DNA from: Phalacrocorax aristotelis
Lineage: Eukaryota; Chordata; Aves; Suliformes; Phalacrocoracidae
Assembly: GCF_949628215.1 (NCBI RefSeq)
Contig: NC_134283.1
Location: 8,059,638 to 8,123,637, forward strand
DNA length: 64,000 bases
Direction of reading: 5' to 3'
Positions 14,121 through 28,900 of this stretch are shown piece by piece. The notes under the pieces are model-generated. The model saw nothing but the letters and a program-made list of their open reading frames with translations. It had not been told where the DNA came from and did no database searches. How positions within the stretch are numbered: the stretch's first letter is position 1; the number at the start of each line of letters is the position of its first letter. Both the position numbers and the translations under genes were made by a program.

Positions 14121-17100
14121 AGTTGAAAATTGGACTTAAAGCTAATAGTACTTTGGATGAACTTTAAGCCATGAAATCACTTTTAATGCTTTACACTCCT
14201 TTTGGCTATGACAGTGCATTTCAGAAAGTTAATTTACCTCTGTTTTGTTCAAGCTGTTTGGTAATTGATGCATACATCATGGAGGTTTTAATGAACAACT
14301 ACAGGGACTATTTACGCTATTCACTAAGTATAACTGAAACACTTGATTACTACTCCTGAGCCGAATAAACCAATAGTCAAGCACAACAGATATTTTTGGC
14401 TGGGGACTGGAGGAGGTGAGATCAGTAAGGATCTGTTTAAATGCACAGAAAAAGGGAACATTTTCAGAAAATGCTTGAACATTTCAGATACATCTTCTTG
14501 CATTTAGCTGTAATTTATAGTTTTGCTGTTAGCATTATGAATCGCTTAGGGAAAATTCACGTCTGTATGTCTACAAACCAGTACTGTCAGAGTAAGGTTA
14601 GCTGACAAAATCAAAAAGCAGCAGATATCTTCACATCTGCTGTGTAAATAGGTCTCCAGTAATAGTGCATTAAAATGAGAGTTTATTTCCAGACTATAGA
14701 GTCTAATTACATTGTAACATTATTTTTGCCATAAGGCATGTTTTTATTTAAAGATAGATGGTGTCAAAGTTTTAAGATTATACAGAATTATGTCATGCTC
14801 ACAAAAAGTGGTTTTGCACAATTAAAAGGAATTCTAGAGACTTTTAAAAAGTGATGAGGCTTCTGAACATCTAAACTGAGATCTTAGATCTCTTTGATGG
14901 CTCTTTCTTTCAGAGCATACTCGCTTCCTGGAGGTGTCCTGGAATGGGCAGTGAAAAATGGATGCACTTCAAATAATCACAAGTTTTTCAGATGTAGCTT
15001 ACAGGGCTGATGAGATTCCAACTACGAAATCTATACTTAGTGTATCACTCCCCCAAATTTGTACGAAAAGTCAAAACTGCCTTTTCAAACTCCCCCAAAA
15101 GCCTACCCTAGCCTAAGTCCTGCCTCCTTCCATCTTCCAGCCAGTAGTCACAGCTCTTCATAAAATTCCAAGAGATGGGTCTGTGGGCCCCAGTCTCACA
15201 ATCTCCTCAAGTCAAACAGCTGTTTGTTTTCATGCATTGACTCTAGCATCCAATTACTGAGCCAAACTACCTTCCCTTATTTATATAGATCGGCCACTTT
15301 GTTGATCATCCTCCCTTCAGTTATTAGAAATACATGTTATATATATATAAAAATATAGAAAAATAAAAGCCAGGCACCATTAGTACTTTTTAAATTTAAA
15401 TGTTTTGTAAAGAAAAAAGGCCCTGTAGTCTGACTATATGCAGCTTACTGTGCTTCAGTTGTTAACTGTTAGTTCTTTTTCTGGATCCGTGTAGCTTCTG
15501 CACAGTGTTCTTAACTGGGTTACCAGAGACCATATGAAAAATGAACTATTGAATCATCGTGCATTTTATATATGCTATGTTATATTTAGGGTTGTAACTA
15601 GGCAGAAATACTGTCATTGTATTTGTCATGCATTATCCTACTGCAGGAATAGTTAAGAAACATTTTCTTTTCCAGTTCAGATTCAGAGTGAAGTGAGTTG
15701 CTGCATTTCTAGTCTTCCTAAGATTACATATTTCAGTCCTCCTCTATTGTTTTTCTATTATTATAGAGAAAATATATTTTCCATCTCTACAGGAATGTCA
15801 TTGTTTAGGCAGCACAAAGGCCTTATCAATGAACAGATATCCCCTATTTGCTATGTCCAGTGCTGTGCATCCAGAACTGGATATAAACCTGCAAAGGCTC
15901 CCACAGCCCGAGGGAATTCAGAAGAAGAATTCAAAGTATCTTGGAAAAATACTGGGAGAACAGTGGGAAACCACTAAGCATCCCTGGGCACCTCTCTCAA
16001 ATTGTGAAAGCCTAAAAATGACATACGACTTACAGCCAAAAACCTGGAAGCAAGAAATACAGTGTTGACAATGTAAAAATTTTAAGGTACAGTGTAACAC
16101 ATTTGATATAGGCTTCTGGTTTTACCTCAGTATCAAGATTCTGTAATGCTGGTATATTTTCTGCAATGCTAAAGCATGGATAAAGTTGAGACTTCCTTAA
16201 GTGATCTGTCTTGAAGTGGAGTTATTCAGAGATAAAGCCTAAATGAGATCTACTTGGGAATTTGTTCAAAAGTGACATGGAATGGAGACAGTTGAATGAG
16301 AAATTGGGGTGGAGAAGATTCTGCCTCGGAGCCACCTGCCCTGCTAGTCTCCTTCACTACTTCTAGCTCCTGTTCATCATCTCAGCTGCTGCTTCTACAC
16401 TCATCTCCATCATGGAGAAGCATAAAAAAGACATGCCAAGTATCTGCGTATCTACTTACAGCTTTGGTGCTGTGAGTGAAATGCTTATGTGACAGACTTG
16501 CTAAAGATCTGACTTTTGTCAGCTCTCTGTTTATATTTATATATTTGATCAGAGAAACAAAGATGGAAATGCTATACATGTGAATACAAGTTTGATCATA
16601 CACTCATAAAGCTCTTGACTTTCCTATTTTGCCTCTTATGTTAGCATTAACAGCTTTGGACATTTGACTGCCTTCATTTTTAAGGATGGGAGGGAGGAGA
16701 GGAGGGTGGGGGGAAAGAGGGTTGCTTCTTGTTTACAGTGTTACTATTTAAACAGTTCCAGTTAAGCTTTGAAAAGCACCTTCCTTTCAGGTCAATAAAA
16801 TGGCTGCAGGCCAAGTTCCCATCTGTGCTTAACTTGTATTTGCTGGCTGGAGACAATTTCCTACTAGGCCTCTTTAAAAAGAAAGCAGTGTAGTGTGGTA
16901 GCTCTCTGCTACCATGTGTCGAAATATAAGTTCAGTAACCATGATATCTCAAAAGTTTCATTCACACCAATGCAATACAACCTATATTCTAATTTTGCCC
17001 ACAGACAAGAAAACCTTAACAGTAAAAGTAAGGATACTCAAGTTGCACTGCAGTCATTTATTAAATAAATCCCAAAGCATTCCAAAGAACACAGCTCTGG

Positions 17101-17516
17101 GATGTCCTAAAAGAGACGAAAGAAAAAGGTTCCTCATTAAACTGAACGTACTTTCTTCTCCCCTTTCCTGCTTCACTCCCACATACACGTTCCAGCTAGA
17201 TGAACTGGTGACTTCTATTATCTACATCTTGTCCTTTTTCTTTATGAGGGGATACCAAATATTTCATCACAACATTCTGAAAATTTGTACATTACTATAC
17301 TACTATTCTGAGGCCGTCTCTTACTGTACAAAGAGACACTATTCCACAAGAGAGACTTCCTAGTGCAGCTAATGAGATCCTGAGACAGGAGGTGTTTTAA
17401 TCTACAAAGCGTCAGCTTTCAGGTCTCTTGATTGCAAAGCTTAAAGTCCTGAGACCTGAGCAATACGGCTGTGTGGTTTCACTCTGATACTGAAAAATGC
17501 TTCCTCTCTCCTCCCT

Positions 17517-17532
17517 CCTTCCTTCCTTCCTT
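17517..17532 (+). repeat. (CCTT)4 simple repeat
   Basis: Four perfect CCTT units inside a longer pyrimidine-rich stretch. No further function is visible. Confidence 0.9.
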
Positions 17533-17918
17533 GTCCCCTTGAGCATATTACCACAAATGAACCTCCAAAATGAATGCATGATCTTTGCTTCATCTGTAGG
17601 TCCTGGCCTTTCTCTCCAGAATGCAACTGCAGCCATTGCAGTACCAGTACTTTTGGAGGTGTGGGCCTACATCTCTGAAAATGGGGACGAATATCTTCCC
17701 TAATCGGCAGTGAAAGTGGAATCAGAAAAGGGAGAGAATTTGGGATGACAACACTGCACAGCAGACCTAAAAGACACAGAAAGTTGTTCACAAGAGAATG
17801 CCACAGTATGTTTGCAGCAAAACATACAACAACAACAAAAGAAACAAAGCAGAACAAGAGATGACAAGGAGAGGTTGATGGGACATTTTGGAAGGCTGAA
17901 GACAGGTTGCCTGGAACG

Positions 17919-17943
17919 CTGACCTATTCGATATATAGGTCAG
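17919..17943. promoter_or_regulatory. Perfect inverted repeat containing a ROR-type response element
   Basis: CTGACCTAT at 17919-17927 and ATAGGTCAG at 17935-17943 are perfect reverse complements separated by 7 bases. The right arm with its upstream bases reads TATATAGGTCA, which fits the ROR/REV-ERB consensus (WAWNTRGGTCA). The left arm carries an AGGTCA half-site on the other strand. Binding is inferred from the motif only. Confidence 0.3.
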
Positions 17944-20325
17944 CCTGCCATATGTAATGAGCTGTTGCAGTATGTTGTAAAACTGCTGCAAGAAACCACT
18001 GCTATAGCTTTATCTCTTTCCTATTAGGAGTAAAGGTCAGGCACAAGCTCCTTCTGTTGCTCTTGGCTGTTCTGAGTGAAGGCCATGGATGGAACCCATT
18101 ACAGAATAAAGTGAATTGCTCCAGGCTTGTGAGTTGCACTGCCAGTGGGGAGGCACATTGCTAATAAAAATGGTCTGGTAGTAAATCATTTAATTTCTTG
18201 GCTGCTCCTACCCTCATTTTCAGATGGAAGTTGATGTTTTAAGAGCTTTAAAATTCAGCTCTGATGAGGAAATGAATTTAGTTGTTTGAAAAGCAGCTGT
18301 TTGAAACAGCTTTGTTCCTTCTTTAGCCTCAGTGGAGCTTAAAATCAGCTGCTGATAGAGAGATACAAGTGTATAATCCTCTGGTTTTGGTTTTTCTTTT
18401 TTTCTTTTAAATAAATTACAATGAAATGTCCTTTCTCAATAGCATGCTGTTTCATCAGTCTTGCTAGGGCTTGCAACAGAAAGACTGCATATAGGTCTGT
18501 TAACTCATGTGAGAGACTGGGTTCTACGTGTCCTGCTCTCTGCTGAGTGGTTTTAGGAAACCACTCCATTCTTCTGTGCTTTTATGCCTGGTCCTGTTTT
18601 AGGCCATCAGCTCTTGAGGAAAAAGATTTAGTTTATTTGCAATTTTGCCTGTTTTATGTAAATTCGTGTAAAGATGAATGTGTCTAACATCGGGTACTTT
18701 ATTATAGGATTTTTTTTTTCATTATGATATTTATAATTCTTACATTTTGGTTCCCAAACACTATGCTAATTGGGGGGTGGGGCCTAGACCATGAACAATG
18801 GATCAGGATCATTATAACTTCAAGGTATATTCAAACTTCAACTTACTTGTCTTTTCTTTTACCTTCCCTTAGAGACTTCCTGTTTTACTTATATCATATG
18901 CTGCCCATCTTGGATCTGCAAGATATTAGGCCACTTACAGAAGCATTTTCTATGATCACCCCTATCACTACACTGTCTAACTTCAATCTGGTCACTAGTT
19001 TGCTGGATTAAGAATCTGAATTTAAAGACTAGTTCTTAGATCTACTTGTCGTATCTTTCTGACGGCTGAAAGTGATGCATTGTTACTGCAATCAGAATGT
19101 TACTTTCAAATATTCATGGAACTGCATTTTTTTTTGTCTTCTTGGATAGCTGAGACTGATAGGTTTTAACTTATTGATCTTGTAATTTGCACCAGCCTAG
19201 TTTATTGACCAATTTTGTTTTAAAGGGGCTTATGTACTCTATAAAATTAAGGTAAATTAGTACATTTCTTGCACTTCATAAAATCTTAAGAGGCCAAACA
19301 TTGCCATGGAAAGTGCTTACATTCTACTGAGATGATTACTTTGAATATGAGAGGGTTTAGGGGATGTGTAAAGGTTTTAATGAGCTGCACATAATAGGAC
19401 CCTCTGCATCATAAAATAAGATTCTGAAAAGCAGACTATATTAAGAAAATAAAAGCTTAAGTAAATCTATAACAACAGTTTATTATCTTTTCTGCATGGC
19501 ACAGTTTAAGTTACTTGCTACCAATTTTAACACAAAAATAGATTTGTGTGACTAAAGATGATCACTTACGCACTTCAGTAGGCATCCCACAGCTAACCCA
19601 TTTTCCCAAAGTGACATAAAAAATTAGCAAAAGGAAATCAAGCAGTTTCGTGATACCATGCAGAGGAACAAGTGTTTCTGATATGTATAAAAAAATTAAT
19701 TAGAATAAGACTGGCAAAAGTCTGCTGCTTAAGAACTGACTCTTAGGGTTGCAAAGTATCCTGTGCTTTTCTTATTTTTCATGCTAGCATATATATTTCC
19801 TGTTTTGTTGTTTCTAGAAACATTAATATCAGCATCAACAGTGGGCAGGAGGAAGAGGAAGAATCTCATCTAAGTCATCCATACCCATCTTTTTCTTCGT
19901 GTCTAGAATTCCATTAGGTGTCAGAGATAATACTTTAAATATAATCAAAAGGAGGTAGTTATTAATCCTGAAAAGCAGAGAATTGGGTCATTCTTTACTT
20001 TTGTTAAAAACATAATGTGATTAAAAAAGCTTGTCGGTTTCTCTGAAAAATTGTTACATTTTTCAGAAAAGTCCGAATAGATAAAGAAAAAAAGGAACAA
20101 CAGAAAAAAGATTAAAAAATGAATTTGAAAGTTATTTAAACTCGGAAGTTATGAAACCAACCTTTTCAATTCTAACTTTGTCTTAGGCTTTGGTTTGGAT
20201 GAAAGTATGTTCAAGTCCGTACAGTACCTGACTGTGAATCAGAGTTCTGAAATTCTATTTCCAGCTCTGCTATTACTTTGCTCTGCATTTTCAAACACAA
20301 ATGTTTCCATTCCTGTACTTAATTT

Positions 20326-20418
20326 CATAGGATCATAGAATTTATGGAATAGAATAATGGAAAATACCTCTAGGATCATCAAGTCCAACCGTCAATCCAA
20401 CACTACCATGTCTCGTAA
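20326..20418 (-). mobile_element. CR1 LINE 3' tail fragment
   Basis: The plus strand reads as the reverse complement of an avian CR1 3' end: CATAGAAT-type repeats, then a degenerate GAAAATACCTCTAGGATCATC block, then AAGTCCAACCGTCAATCCAA. CR1 elements are the dominant bird LINEs and usually survive as 5'-truncated tails like this one. It is diverged and holds no coding sequence. Confidence in the family is high; the boundaries are approximate. Confidence 0.8.
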
Positions 20419-21539
20419 ATTTTCCTTTCTACTTTACCAATAATGCAAACTCACGGGGCATCTTAGAGTACAAAAATATGAGCAGCGACTTAGAGTACTT
20501 ATGGTATTCAGATGCAGTTATACATTTTTAATTTGTTGGACTGACCTAGAGATGTACATGACTACTGCAGTAACAGAGTGACTCAGTTATTTAAACAAGC
20601 AATGTAGAAGTCACCTATTTTGTGTGATAGCAAATGATGAATTATAAAGAATGACAGATTCAGAATTTCAGCGTCAGATAATTATAGACTCCGCAGTCAG
20701 CTTCCAGTAAGATGTTGATGGGTGTATACAATCCCCCAACTGTTCAGAACTGTGCCTGTATGCTTTGTAATAACTGTTTTGGCTGATGACATTCAGATTT
20801 TACTTTAGAACACATTATTATGCAAGAACAGATAAAAGGCTAAATATTTTAGCAACTCCTTCTTTGCACTTTAAACAATAAACATTTTTTTTTCCGTGAT
20901 TACAGATGTACCTTGGCTTTTCGGGGTATACAATGTAAGTACACATAAATTCTGTTATCTACAACATATTCGTGATGAAAGCTTCCAAGCAGATGGAAAA
21001 GCACAAACTCTACTACAAATAATACATAGCATCTCTTTTGATTTCAAATAGCTACTCAAAACCACAACTGAGGTGCTTACTAAATTATAGCCTCTTCTTT
21101 TCAGGTGATAAGGTCTTATCAGTACTTCAAGCAAAAGTTGTGAGGAATTTTTGAGACCTCTGAAAAAATTAGTAATTTTGAAAATTAAATGTAGAGTAAC
21201 ACTAATAAAGTAAGCTTTTCCCACATTTCTTTGCTTCCACTCTTTCAATAAGAAGCCACAGAAGACAAGATCAACACACATCAAGTCCAATACTGTATTT
21301 CTTCTGTGCTCCCTTCTGGTTCTTCATCTAAAATTTCAGATCCTTTGAACTTCACCCATCTTACTTTTTTCATGTCTTGCTGTCCTTTCTAGACAAGTTG
21401 TTTTCAGTTTCTATACACCTCTCTCCTTCTGGAAGGCTGATCATTACCCTTTCACAACAGCTGAAAACTTGGTAGTATTCAGTATGGCCCACAGTGGATT
21501 TCAGAAAGAGAACAAACACAAAATAATCATGTCTAGACA

Positions 21540-21770
21540 TATCCTCCCAGCCTCTAAATATCAGCAGTTAGTGGGCTTCCTATAGAGCCTGATTCAGAGG
21601 CTCTACAGCCCTGATGGACTTTTACTCTATGAAATTGTTTAACCCTAATTTATACTCTGCCTCCACAACAACCTGTGGCAGTGAGTTCCACAATTTCAGT
21701 ACTGCTGAGCAAATGTACAGCTGATAAACATAGACTTATTACTCATTTCAGTGCAATTTCTATGCTTGTC
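21540..21770. repeat. Probable ancient amniote interspersed repeat
   Basis: The block containing CTCCACAACAACCTGTGGCA and GTGAGTTCCACAATTT resembles a phrase I associate with old dispersed repeats shared across amniotes. The flanks decay into unrecognisable sequence. Family and orientation cannot be assigned by eye, and the boundaries are rough. Confidence 0.4.
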
Positions 21771-22887
21771 AGAGTTTAGGAATGTGTCCTTAAATGCTTA
21801 TGGGATATGCACATTAGCGTGACTTTATAATCTAAGACATGGAAATTGGTCTTTATGCCAATGTAAAACCCATTAAGTCAATGGAGTTTCACATGGACGT
21901 ATGGTCTGCCCACACAGATTGAATTACAGGTTAAGGGCTATAATTGTAGCACACAGCACATAATTACTAGAATGACACTCTCTCTGTTACCTCTGAACAC
22001 TGAGAATATTTCCTATACTAAAAAAGGTTACTCAAAAAGATGGTACAGTTCCTCTACAAAAAATAAAATGAAAAGCTACAAGAACCTATTTTTAATACTT
22101 CAATTTGTCATGAAGTGACAGAAAAGTCAAAACTTCAAATTAGTAAAATAAGGTAAAAATGTATATGAAACTTCAGTAGTGTCTGGTAGTTGCATTGTGC
22201 AATTGTACACATCAAAAGGTATCCTGACAGCTTTTTCATACTAAGTTAAAGGAAAGTATAATTATTTGTTTATATTTGGAAGTTCTAAGAATTCTGTGTA
22301 CGTATTTCATGTCACCGTATCACAAAAGAATAATTTATTGCAACTACCTTACAAAAAGCTCCCAAACCTGGCTGTTTCAATTCCTCACTCATTTCCTTCA
22401 GAATGACTTTTTCATATTGCCATAAGATCTCATCTCTCCAGCCCTGTGCTGTAAACTTCTAGACTGTAACAAACATCAGCCTCAGAAATGTCAAACACAA
22501 TGAAAAATGAAAATGACCATAGAATAAGCTGGTCTCAGAGCTCCTCTGAGCCTCACTCACTCTGGCTCCTTGGTCACTGCCTGAGCTGAATATGCAAGCT
22601 TACCACTACCACCCACACTGCTGTGGATTCTCTGTGCTATGTTACTAGAGTAAAGTTCAAAGGGAAAAAAGCATCCATCCAATTCTCCCCCTTCTCTCCC
22701 TGCTTCCTTAACAAGAATATAGCATAGGAACTGTAAATACATAAATACAGTTACATTTTGGACAAAGCCCATTTTTTTTAACCCCCACCAGAAAACACAC
22801 TTGCTAAGCACTTCTGCGAAAAACAGAGTTTTAAAATAATGTACCAGTATCTTAGAAACAGTCTGCAGGGCTGATCTGGGAATATGC

Positions 22888-22909
22888 TTTTTTTTTTTTT
22901 TTTTTTTTT
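22888..22909 (+). repeat. T22 homopolymer
   Basis: An uninterrupted run of 22 T. It could be a poly(A) tail remnant of a minus-strand insertion, but no element is recognisable next to it. Confidence 0.95.
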
Positions 22910-25900
22910 AAGGATTATACTGACTATAAACCAAAGAAGGAAAGGGTCAGTGTCTTTGGACTTGCTATGTTATGACATAAATACAGAATATGATACATGT
23001 CTTAAGATTTGCTTTGATGGTAAAGGAAAATTCCAAGAACTCTAAAAAGGAAGATTTGGTCTGTTACGTCAGCTTTAGCAGTCAGGTGAACAGAGTTTGC
23101 CCTGCAATCCCACCGTAGCCTGGCTGAGGCAGGCAGCAGGTAAGGGAAGGAAAATATTTTCCTCTCAGACTAAGCTTCTAGAAGAGAGGAAGTAAGATGA
23201 ACCTTTTGGTAAGTGTAAAACAAGGATTCAAAAGCAGCTTCTCAAAAGAACCTCTGGATTTCCTCAATGCTCTTTGAGGATCTGTCTCGCCTCAGTGTCT
23301 GTCCCAACACTGACAGAGACTTTGCCACAGGAGATGAAGATACAGACGAAGCTGATGTGCTACAGAAATCAAACTGAGATCTAGACAAGCAAAATGAGGT
23401 GATGTTACATGGAGCTATTGTCTAGTAGACCTAAAAGGAGTCTGATATTTATTTCCATGCTAGATTGTGTGATATTTTTTGCTTGCTCGCTCTGGTAACA
23501 CTAAGGCAAGTTCAAGTGCATAGTTAGAGAAGAGTTCGGCTCTGATTTCCAGCAGATATTATAACAAGCACTAAGATCAGATGCTTTGGTGGTACGATGT
23601 TGTTGCAGTGAAGTTAAGGGAACTAAGTGATTTAAGATCCCAGCTGAGGAGCTGGCTGTACACATGGAGTTATCATTAATTACAGGAAGACAAACAATGA
23701 CTAGCTCTTTGAAGTATATGGATTCCTACAAGTTCCTCATCACTGCATGCATGCATTTGCACACTTTCTGACACAGCTTAGCTTGGTCAGGACAACACTT
23801 AACGTGATTTCAGTGTGCACAGTCATACGTTATAGACAGACGCATCCTGCTGTACAACAAGCAGCTCTCTAACTCACAGTGACTGGCACAGGAACAATTA
23901 ATTCTGACATGCAAGGCTTTCTCACAGTGTGTGGGCATTTTAAATTATTGAGAGTGATTTGGAGAATACAGAGCCATGAATAAGAGTGCAGCTGTTGCAT
24001 TTTCTTTTTTATGGTTAAAAAGGACAAACAAATTATATGTCTTAAGTGTCAGTCTATGGAGATTAAAGGTAATTTACCTTCCTCAAACCTAAGGTTTTAA
24101 AAATATTAAACAACAACAACTTTGATATCATTCTCTGAAATCAAAGAACAATGAAAGTACCTGGAACCCTGCTGATTAAGAATACTGATTTCCCAGAACA
24201 AAACCTAAAAACTGTAATTTGAATCAGACTGTGTTTTTAATAATGCTTATGTGTGAGTTTCATTATCATATCCAACTTCAGCAGTTCTGCAGACCAGCTG
24301 AGGTCCTTGGTTTTGCATGCAATCAGAAATATACCAGCATCATGCAGGCATGATAGTGTAATGCAAACATATATCCAACTGATATGACTTCTGTGATTAA
24401 AAACATTACAATATAAAACAATCATTGAGAGTTTACTAATAATTTACTTCCTAATCAGCTTTATTTTAATCAGAAATTTGTATATAGCAAAGTTCATTAA
24501 ATGACATCTATGAGGAAAAAAATAAAACCTTAGTACTGTGTTGGTAGCTTTTATGTAAAGTTCAGAGCAAGTTTATGGCCAATGAGCAAGTTATAAGCAG
24601 AGAAACCTCCTGAAAAATACCAGATATGATACAATCCAGTCATTTATTTAAAAAAAATCTCAATGTATTATTTTCAGTAATACTTTCTAGTAAGCTATTT
24701 ATTGCATGAAAATTGATTCTGTTGAAATCAAAACATTAACATCATCATAGGGAAATGCATGACTATTAACCTGCGTTTTATTTTTCTTTATAAAGACTGC
24801 AAAAAGACTGACTAACAGTTTTTTTCAGTCTTTAACTCTAATTGCCTTTTAGGGCCAATGCCTCTGTATTATTTTTCACCTACTCTCCATCAGACTAGAG
24901 ATAAACTGGCTGGCTTTCATAAAACGTCTTAATGAGCAGGTGTTAGTCTAGAGAGGGGTATGGGAAAAAGACCCAGTTTGGAGCAGTGAGCTGAATCAAA
25001 GCCTGTTTCCCAGGAAAATTCAAGAAACTCTGGATGCAACTTGGCTATTCCTGGTGGTGGTGGTAGCAGGGCTTACTAAAAACTATGAAAGGTTTTAGTG
25101 TTACTCTGATGCTCAGGTTAAAATGAAATGCTTTGTGCAGATCTTCATGGAAATGTGATCAATGACGCCTAGCATTGTTTAACCAGCGTCCAGCACTGCA
25201 ATGAAACAAAACCCAAAAAATAACGCTCCGTGTCTCATGCAAATCAAGTTCTTTCCCAAGATGGCAAAACTTAACAAAGAATGATCCACTGAATGCAAGA
25301 TGTTCACAAGTCTGCAGATATCGTTGCTATCTATCCACTTACACTATTAGGTTGGTAACTGTCTTTCATATTAACATTGCATTGTTTTTGATAGATATAC
25401 TTCTGGGACTGGGCTTTTAATTAACACTGTGACCATTTCCCAGAACTGCCGCAGGAGGAGTCATTCTGGCAGAGAACCTGAGGGATGGAGAGCATCCCAT
25501 CTACGCTGCTGAAAGAGAGAACTACCCTCAACTGGGAAATCTCAGGCTGCAAACAAGGTCATAGTTACATGATACAATAGTAACAAGAGTTACTATTTAA
25601 AACTCTGCACGTTAGTTAGGAAGCTGGTGTTGGATTAAGACTGTGCACATGATCAGCTGTGGCTCAGCTATAAGCTATACCTTGCCAAACTATGTAATTG
25701 ATCACTTCTAATCATGTGACGATAACCTAATGTGTCAAGGGAAGTATACTGCAATTGCAAATTATTTTTCACCATCTGTTTATTGCGTAAATATTTTTAT
25801 TCCCTCCATTAGTTACCATCTGCAGGATGATACCAGTCAGTTTATAAAACTTTATGTCAAAAAGCAAACAGTGCAATATAGCCAATTCACCATCACTAAC

Positions 25901-28900
25901 TCCTCTGCAATATTCATACAGAATTAATTAAAACTGATCTATTATAAAGACGCAATTCTATCAGTTCCTAAATCAAATCAATTAATTATAAATGGAATTA
26001 GAATTTCTTATTTAGTAATTTAGGTGTTGAAATTATAAAAATCAGACATACTGTTAAGCACAGGTTAGTTTCATACCAGGTTTCTATTGTATCTGGTTAT
26101 AAAAAATTAGTAATGTTATTTACATACTTAAATAATGACTGACAAACAGAAAAAAAAAAACCCATGTGTTACACCACAGAACTGCCAAATGTATTTGCTT
26201 TCCATTAAAATGGCTGAAAAAGTGAAAATAAATTACTGAGTTACATGTAACTGTATGTATTTTAGAAGGTTGATTCAGAAACCGTCCCTGAGAAGGTGAA
26301 TTATCTGGACTTATTGCTTATTCTTTTCGTGTATTTTTACCCAGAGCTCTTAGCTAGTTAACATTTTTATTTCACTGATATTAGTTAAAGCCACGCTTAC
26401 TTATGCCTGAAATATTTTTACAATTAAAACATTAAAGTTTTAATATATTGGTCATTACAAAATTTACCTTTTTTTTCAACCTAACGTGCTCTATATTCTG
26501 TTTGGTAGGAAATACTGAACTAATGTTCTTTTTCAGAACAGAAAATTCAAAACTAGTGATTTTCTCATACAGATACCAACATTATTGTTCCATGATCTTT
26601 AAAAAGGAGATTTATGTAAATGACTCATAATGAAGATTGGGAATCTACAGGTGTCAGGAACACAAACTTAGCAGTATGACAGCACAATCAAGCAAAGTAT
26701 TAAAAGACACATCATATGTATCCATGAGCCATACAGAAATCCTTATATGGTACAGCATTAGCTGTGTCTCTTCTCCAGTGCAGAAACACTGGTGAAAGAG
26801 ATGCTGGCTTGCTAAGTGCTCCTGGCATTGAGGGGCATTTTTTCTGTAGAAGCTTAACCCTCAGTAATGCACACATAACCTGGACATGAATTTGAGCACT
26901 CACAGCATGCACTCTTTTCATGAAGCGGACAAGCAGTTTCTCCCTACTCTAACTGAAGCTTTGCCATAATCATAACATAGCATTCTGACTAGGTCAAATT
27001 AGCATATTTTCAGAGTGCTAAAGGAGCACATGCCAGCTCATGCTATCCACTCCGGAAAGAAGCACTTGCAGTCTGCTTACCAGTGGCAACAATTAAAAGA
27101 TATTAAATTCAGATGCAGAACTAGTTCTTGCAGCATTCAGGTAAAGAGCCTCAATGATCAGCGTGTACAATGCTTCAGAAAAAGGCCTATAACCCACCTT
27201 GTAGTTCATGACCACAAATTAGATTACTGATTCTGGTTCATAAATATTTAGAAAATCTTGTTCTTCTTATGGGTGCAAATCTGTTTATTTGGTGATGTTT
27301 CTGAGGCAAACGTCCAGCAGCAGGGCTGTGATCTTATAAAAATACCATATACCTTCCTGTTTCCCCATGTCATTTCCTAAGTACCTTCTCCCTTCTTTGT
27401 TTCCAACTGCTTCTCTAACAGAGCAGAAAACAGGACAATACTGCATGTAAATTCAATCCTCTCTACAAACAGTGCGGACACAAATTGGGGAAGTGCATGC
27501 CGGTTCTGTAACACAGAGCTGTGACCCACACGTAGAAATTAACCGTTCCAACATCTGGCTCTGGATTTTTAACCTTCATGGTGTTTGTGTGTGTATACAC
27601 ATATTTTTTTTAAATATATATATAGAGAGAGTTTTTAAAGAATCACTAGCAGACCCAAATAGAGAGTTGATCCATATTGACAGGTAATGCAAACACATAA
27701 AGTGTATTTACACTTTGGCCAAAGAATAAAGAGTTTGCAGATATACAATAAATTACTCTGAGGATCTTTACAACTAACTAGGTGGAAAAAAACCCATAGT
27801 TAAATTATTTTAAAAACTGTAATGCTGGCTTATTTACCAGAACACTCTATGGAACAGTTGCACCTATTTTACAAGCCAACAGCCACATGGAAACAGCAAG
27901 CAGATTTACATTTTTTTTAAGGTCTAAAGGGGTCAGACTGGGTCAGTGGTTCTTAGAACACATAGTCTGCCATTTGCCACTGCCAATGAGAAAAGTGAGG
28001 GTGACTGTTTTGTGCTGCTGAAATCTGGATTTATTAGAGTTCAAGTGCATTTAAATGGGAAAGATTAGGATTTGAAAGAGGTATCAATGTAAAGTATACA
28101 TAGAGAGTACAAAATATTGAAGTACAACTGACCAAAGGGAACACACACTGAAATGATAAATGAATCTCCACATCTTGTGGAAGCTCATTAACCAGACAGT
28201 TGAATGCTGGAAAGTTCTTCTCACATTCTCAGTAGGTCATAAATTGAAAGGTGATTGGATAATGAGTGAAGATGCAAAACAGAGTTAAAAGAAATAAGAA
28301 AAATTGGACTTCAGAGGGACTGAGAAATAGACTTCTTGCAGTAGAAGGAAAAACATGGCAATTTACAGCAGCAATTAGGTTTCTTCATATGAAGAAATAC
28401 ATCACATCTGAAATCTGGATCAAAAAAATCACTTAACCACCCCTGTAAGTTCAGGTCTAAGTAAGCCTCATAATTTCATTGGGACCTTTTAATTAAAAAA
28501 GAATGAAAACCTGAGTAAGACCATGATGAGACTTTTTTTAGCTCTTTTTCTACCTAGACTTCTTTTTCTTCCATATATTGCTGTAATACATGGCTCTCAC
28601 TTATTGCACTGAATTCACCAATATTCAATATCTCCTTGGAGCAGTATCATGCACCTTAAATATCATGTTCTTGAAGATGTCAAGGTAAGTCCATGAAAAC
28701 ACATTTTCTTTTTTATGAATTATTTCAGAGACAAAGATTAATCACAAAGTATAGGACTACTATTTTAAAAAGAAAAAAGAAGCCTGATATACGTGGGCAG
28801 AGATGAACAGGATGATTCTTCAGGTAAATTAATTCTAATCTGTAATATGATTACTAAGTGACCAAAAACATTCTTGCTGTTTTCTTCAAAATGCATACAC

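Larger units (their letters stand above)
9987..20325. other. AT-rich noncoding DNA, no gene recognised
   Basis: No host exon is recognised. The stretch contains the hairpin at 12767-12831, the octamer-motif cluster at 13600-14120, a (CCTT)4 run at 17517-17532, and the inverted repeat at 17919-17943, each listed separately. A TA-rich microsatellite lies near 15335-15350. Open frames up to about 150 codons (for example 16914-17363) have no recognisable domain. Confidence 0.55.

Noticed and set aside
17412..17857. Overlapping minus-strand frames of 74 and 138 codons
   Set aside because: Overlapping in different phases and partly made of low-complexity pyrimidine/purine sequence; no motif.
23230..23400. 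Possible host exon with an acidic translated segment
   Set aside because: The frame is short, ends quickly, lacks convincing splice sites and matches no family I recognise.
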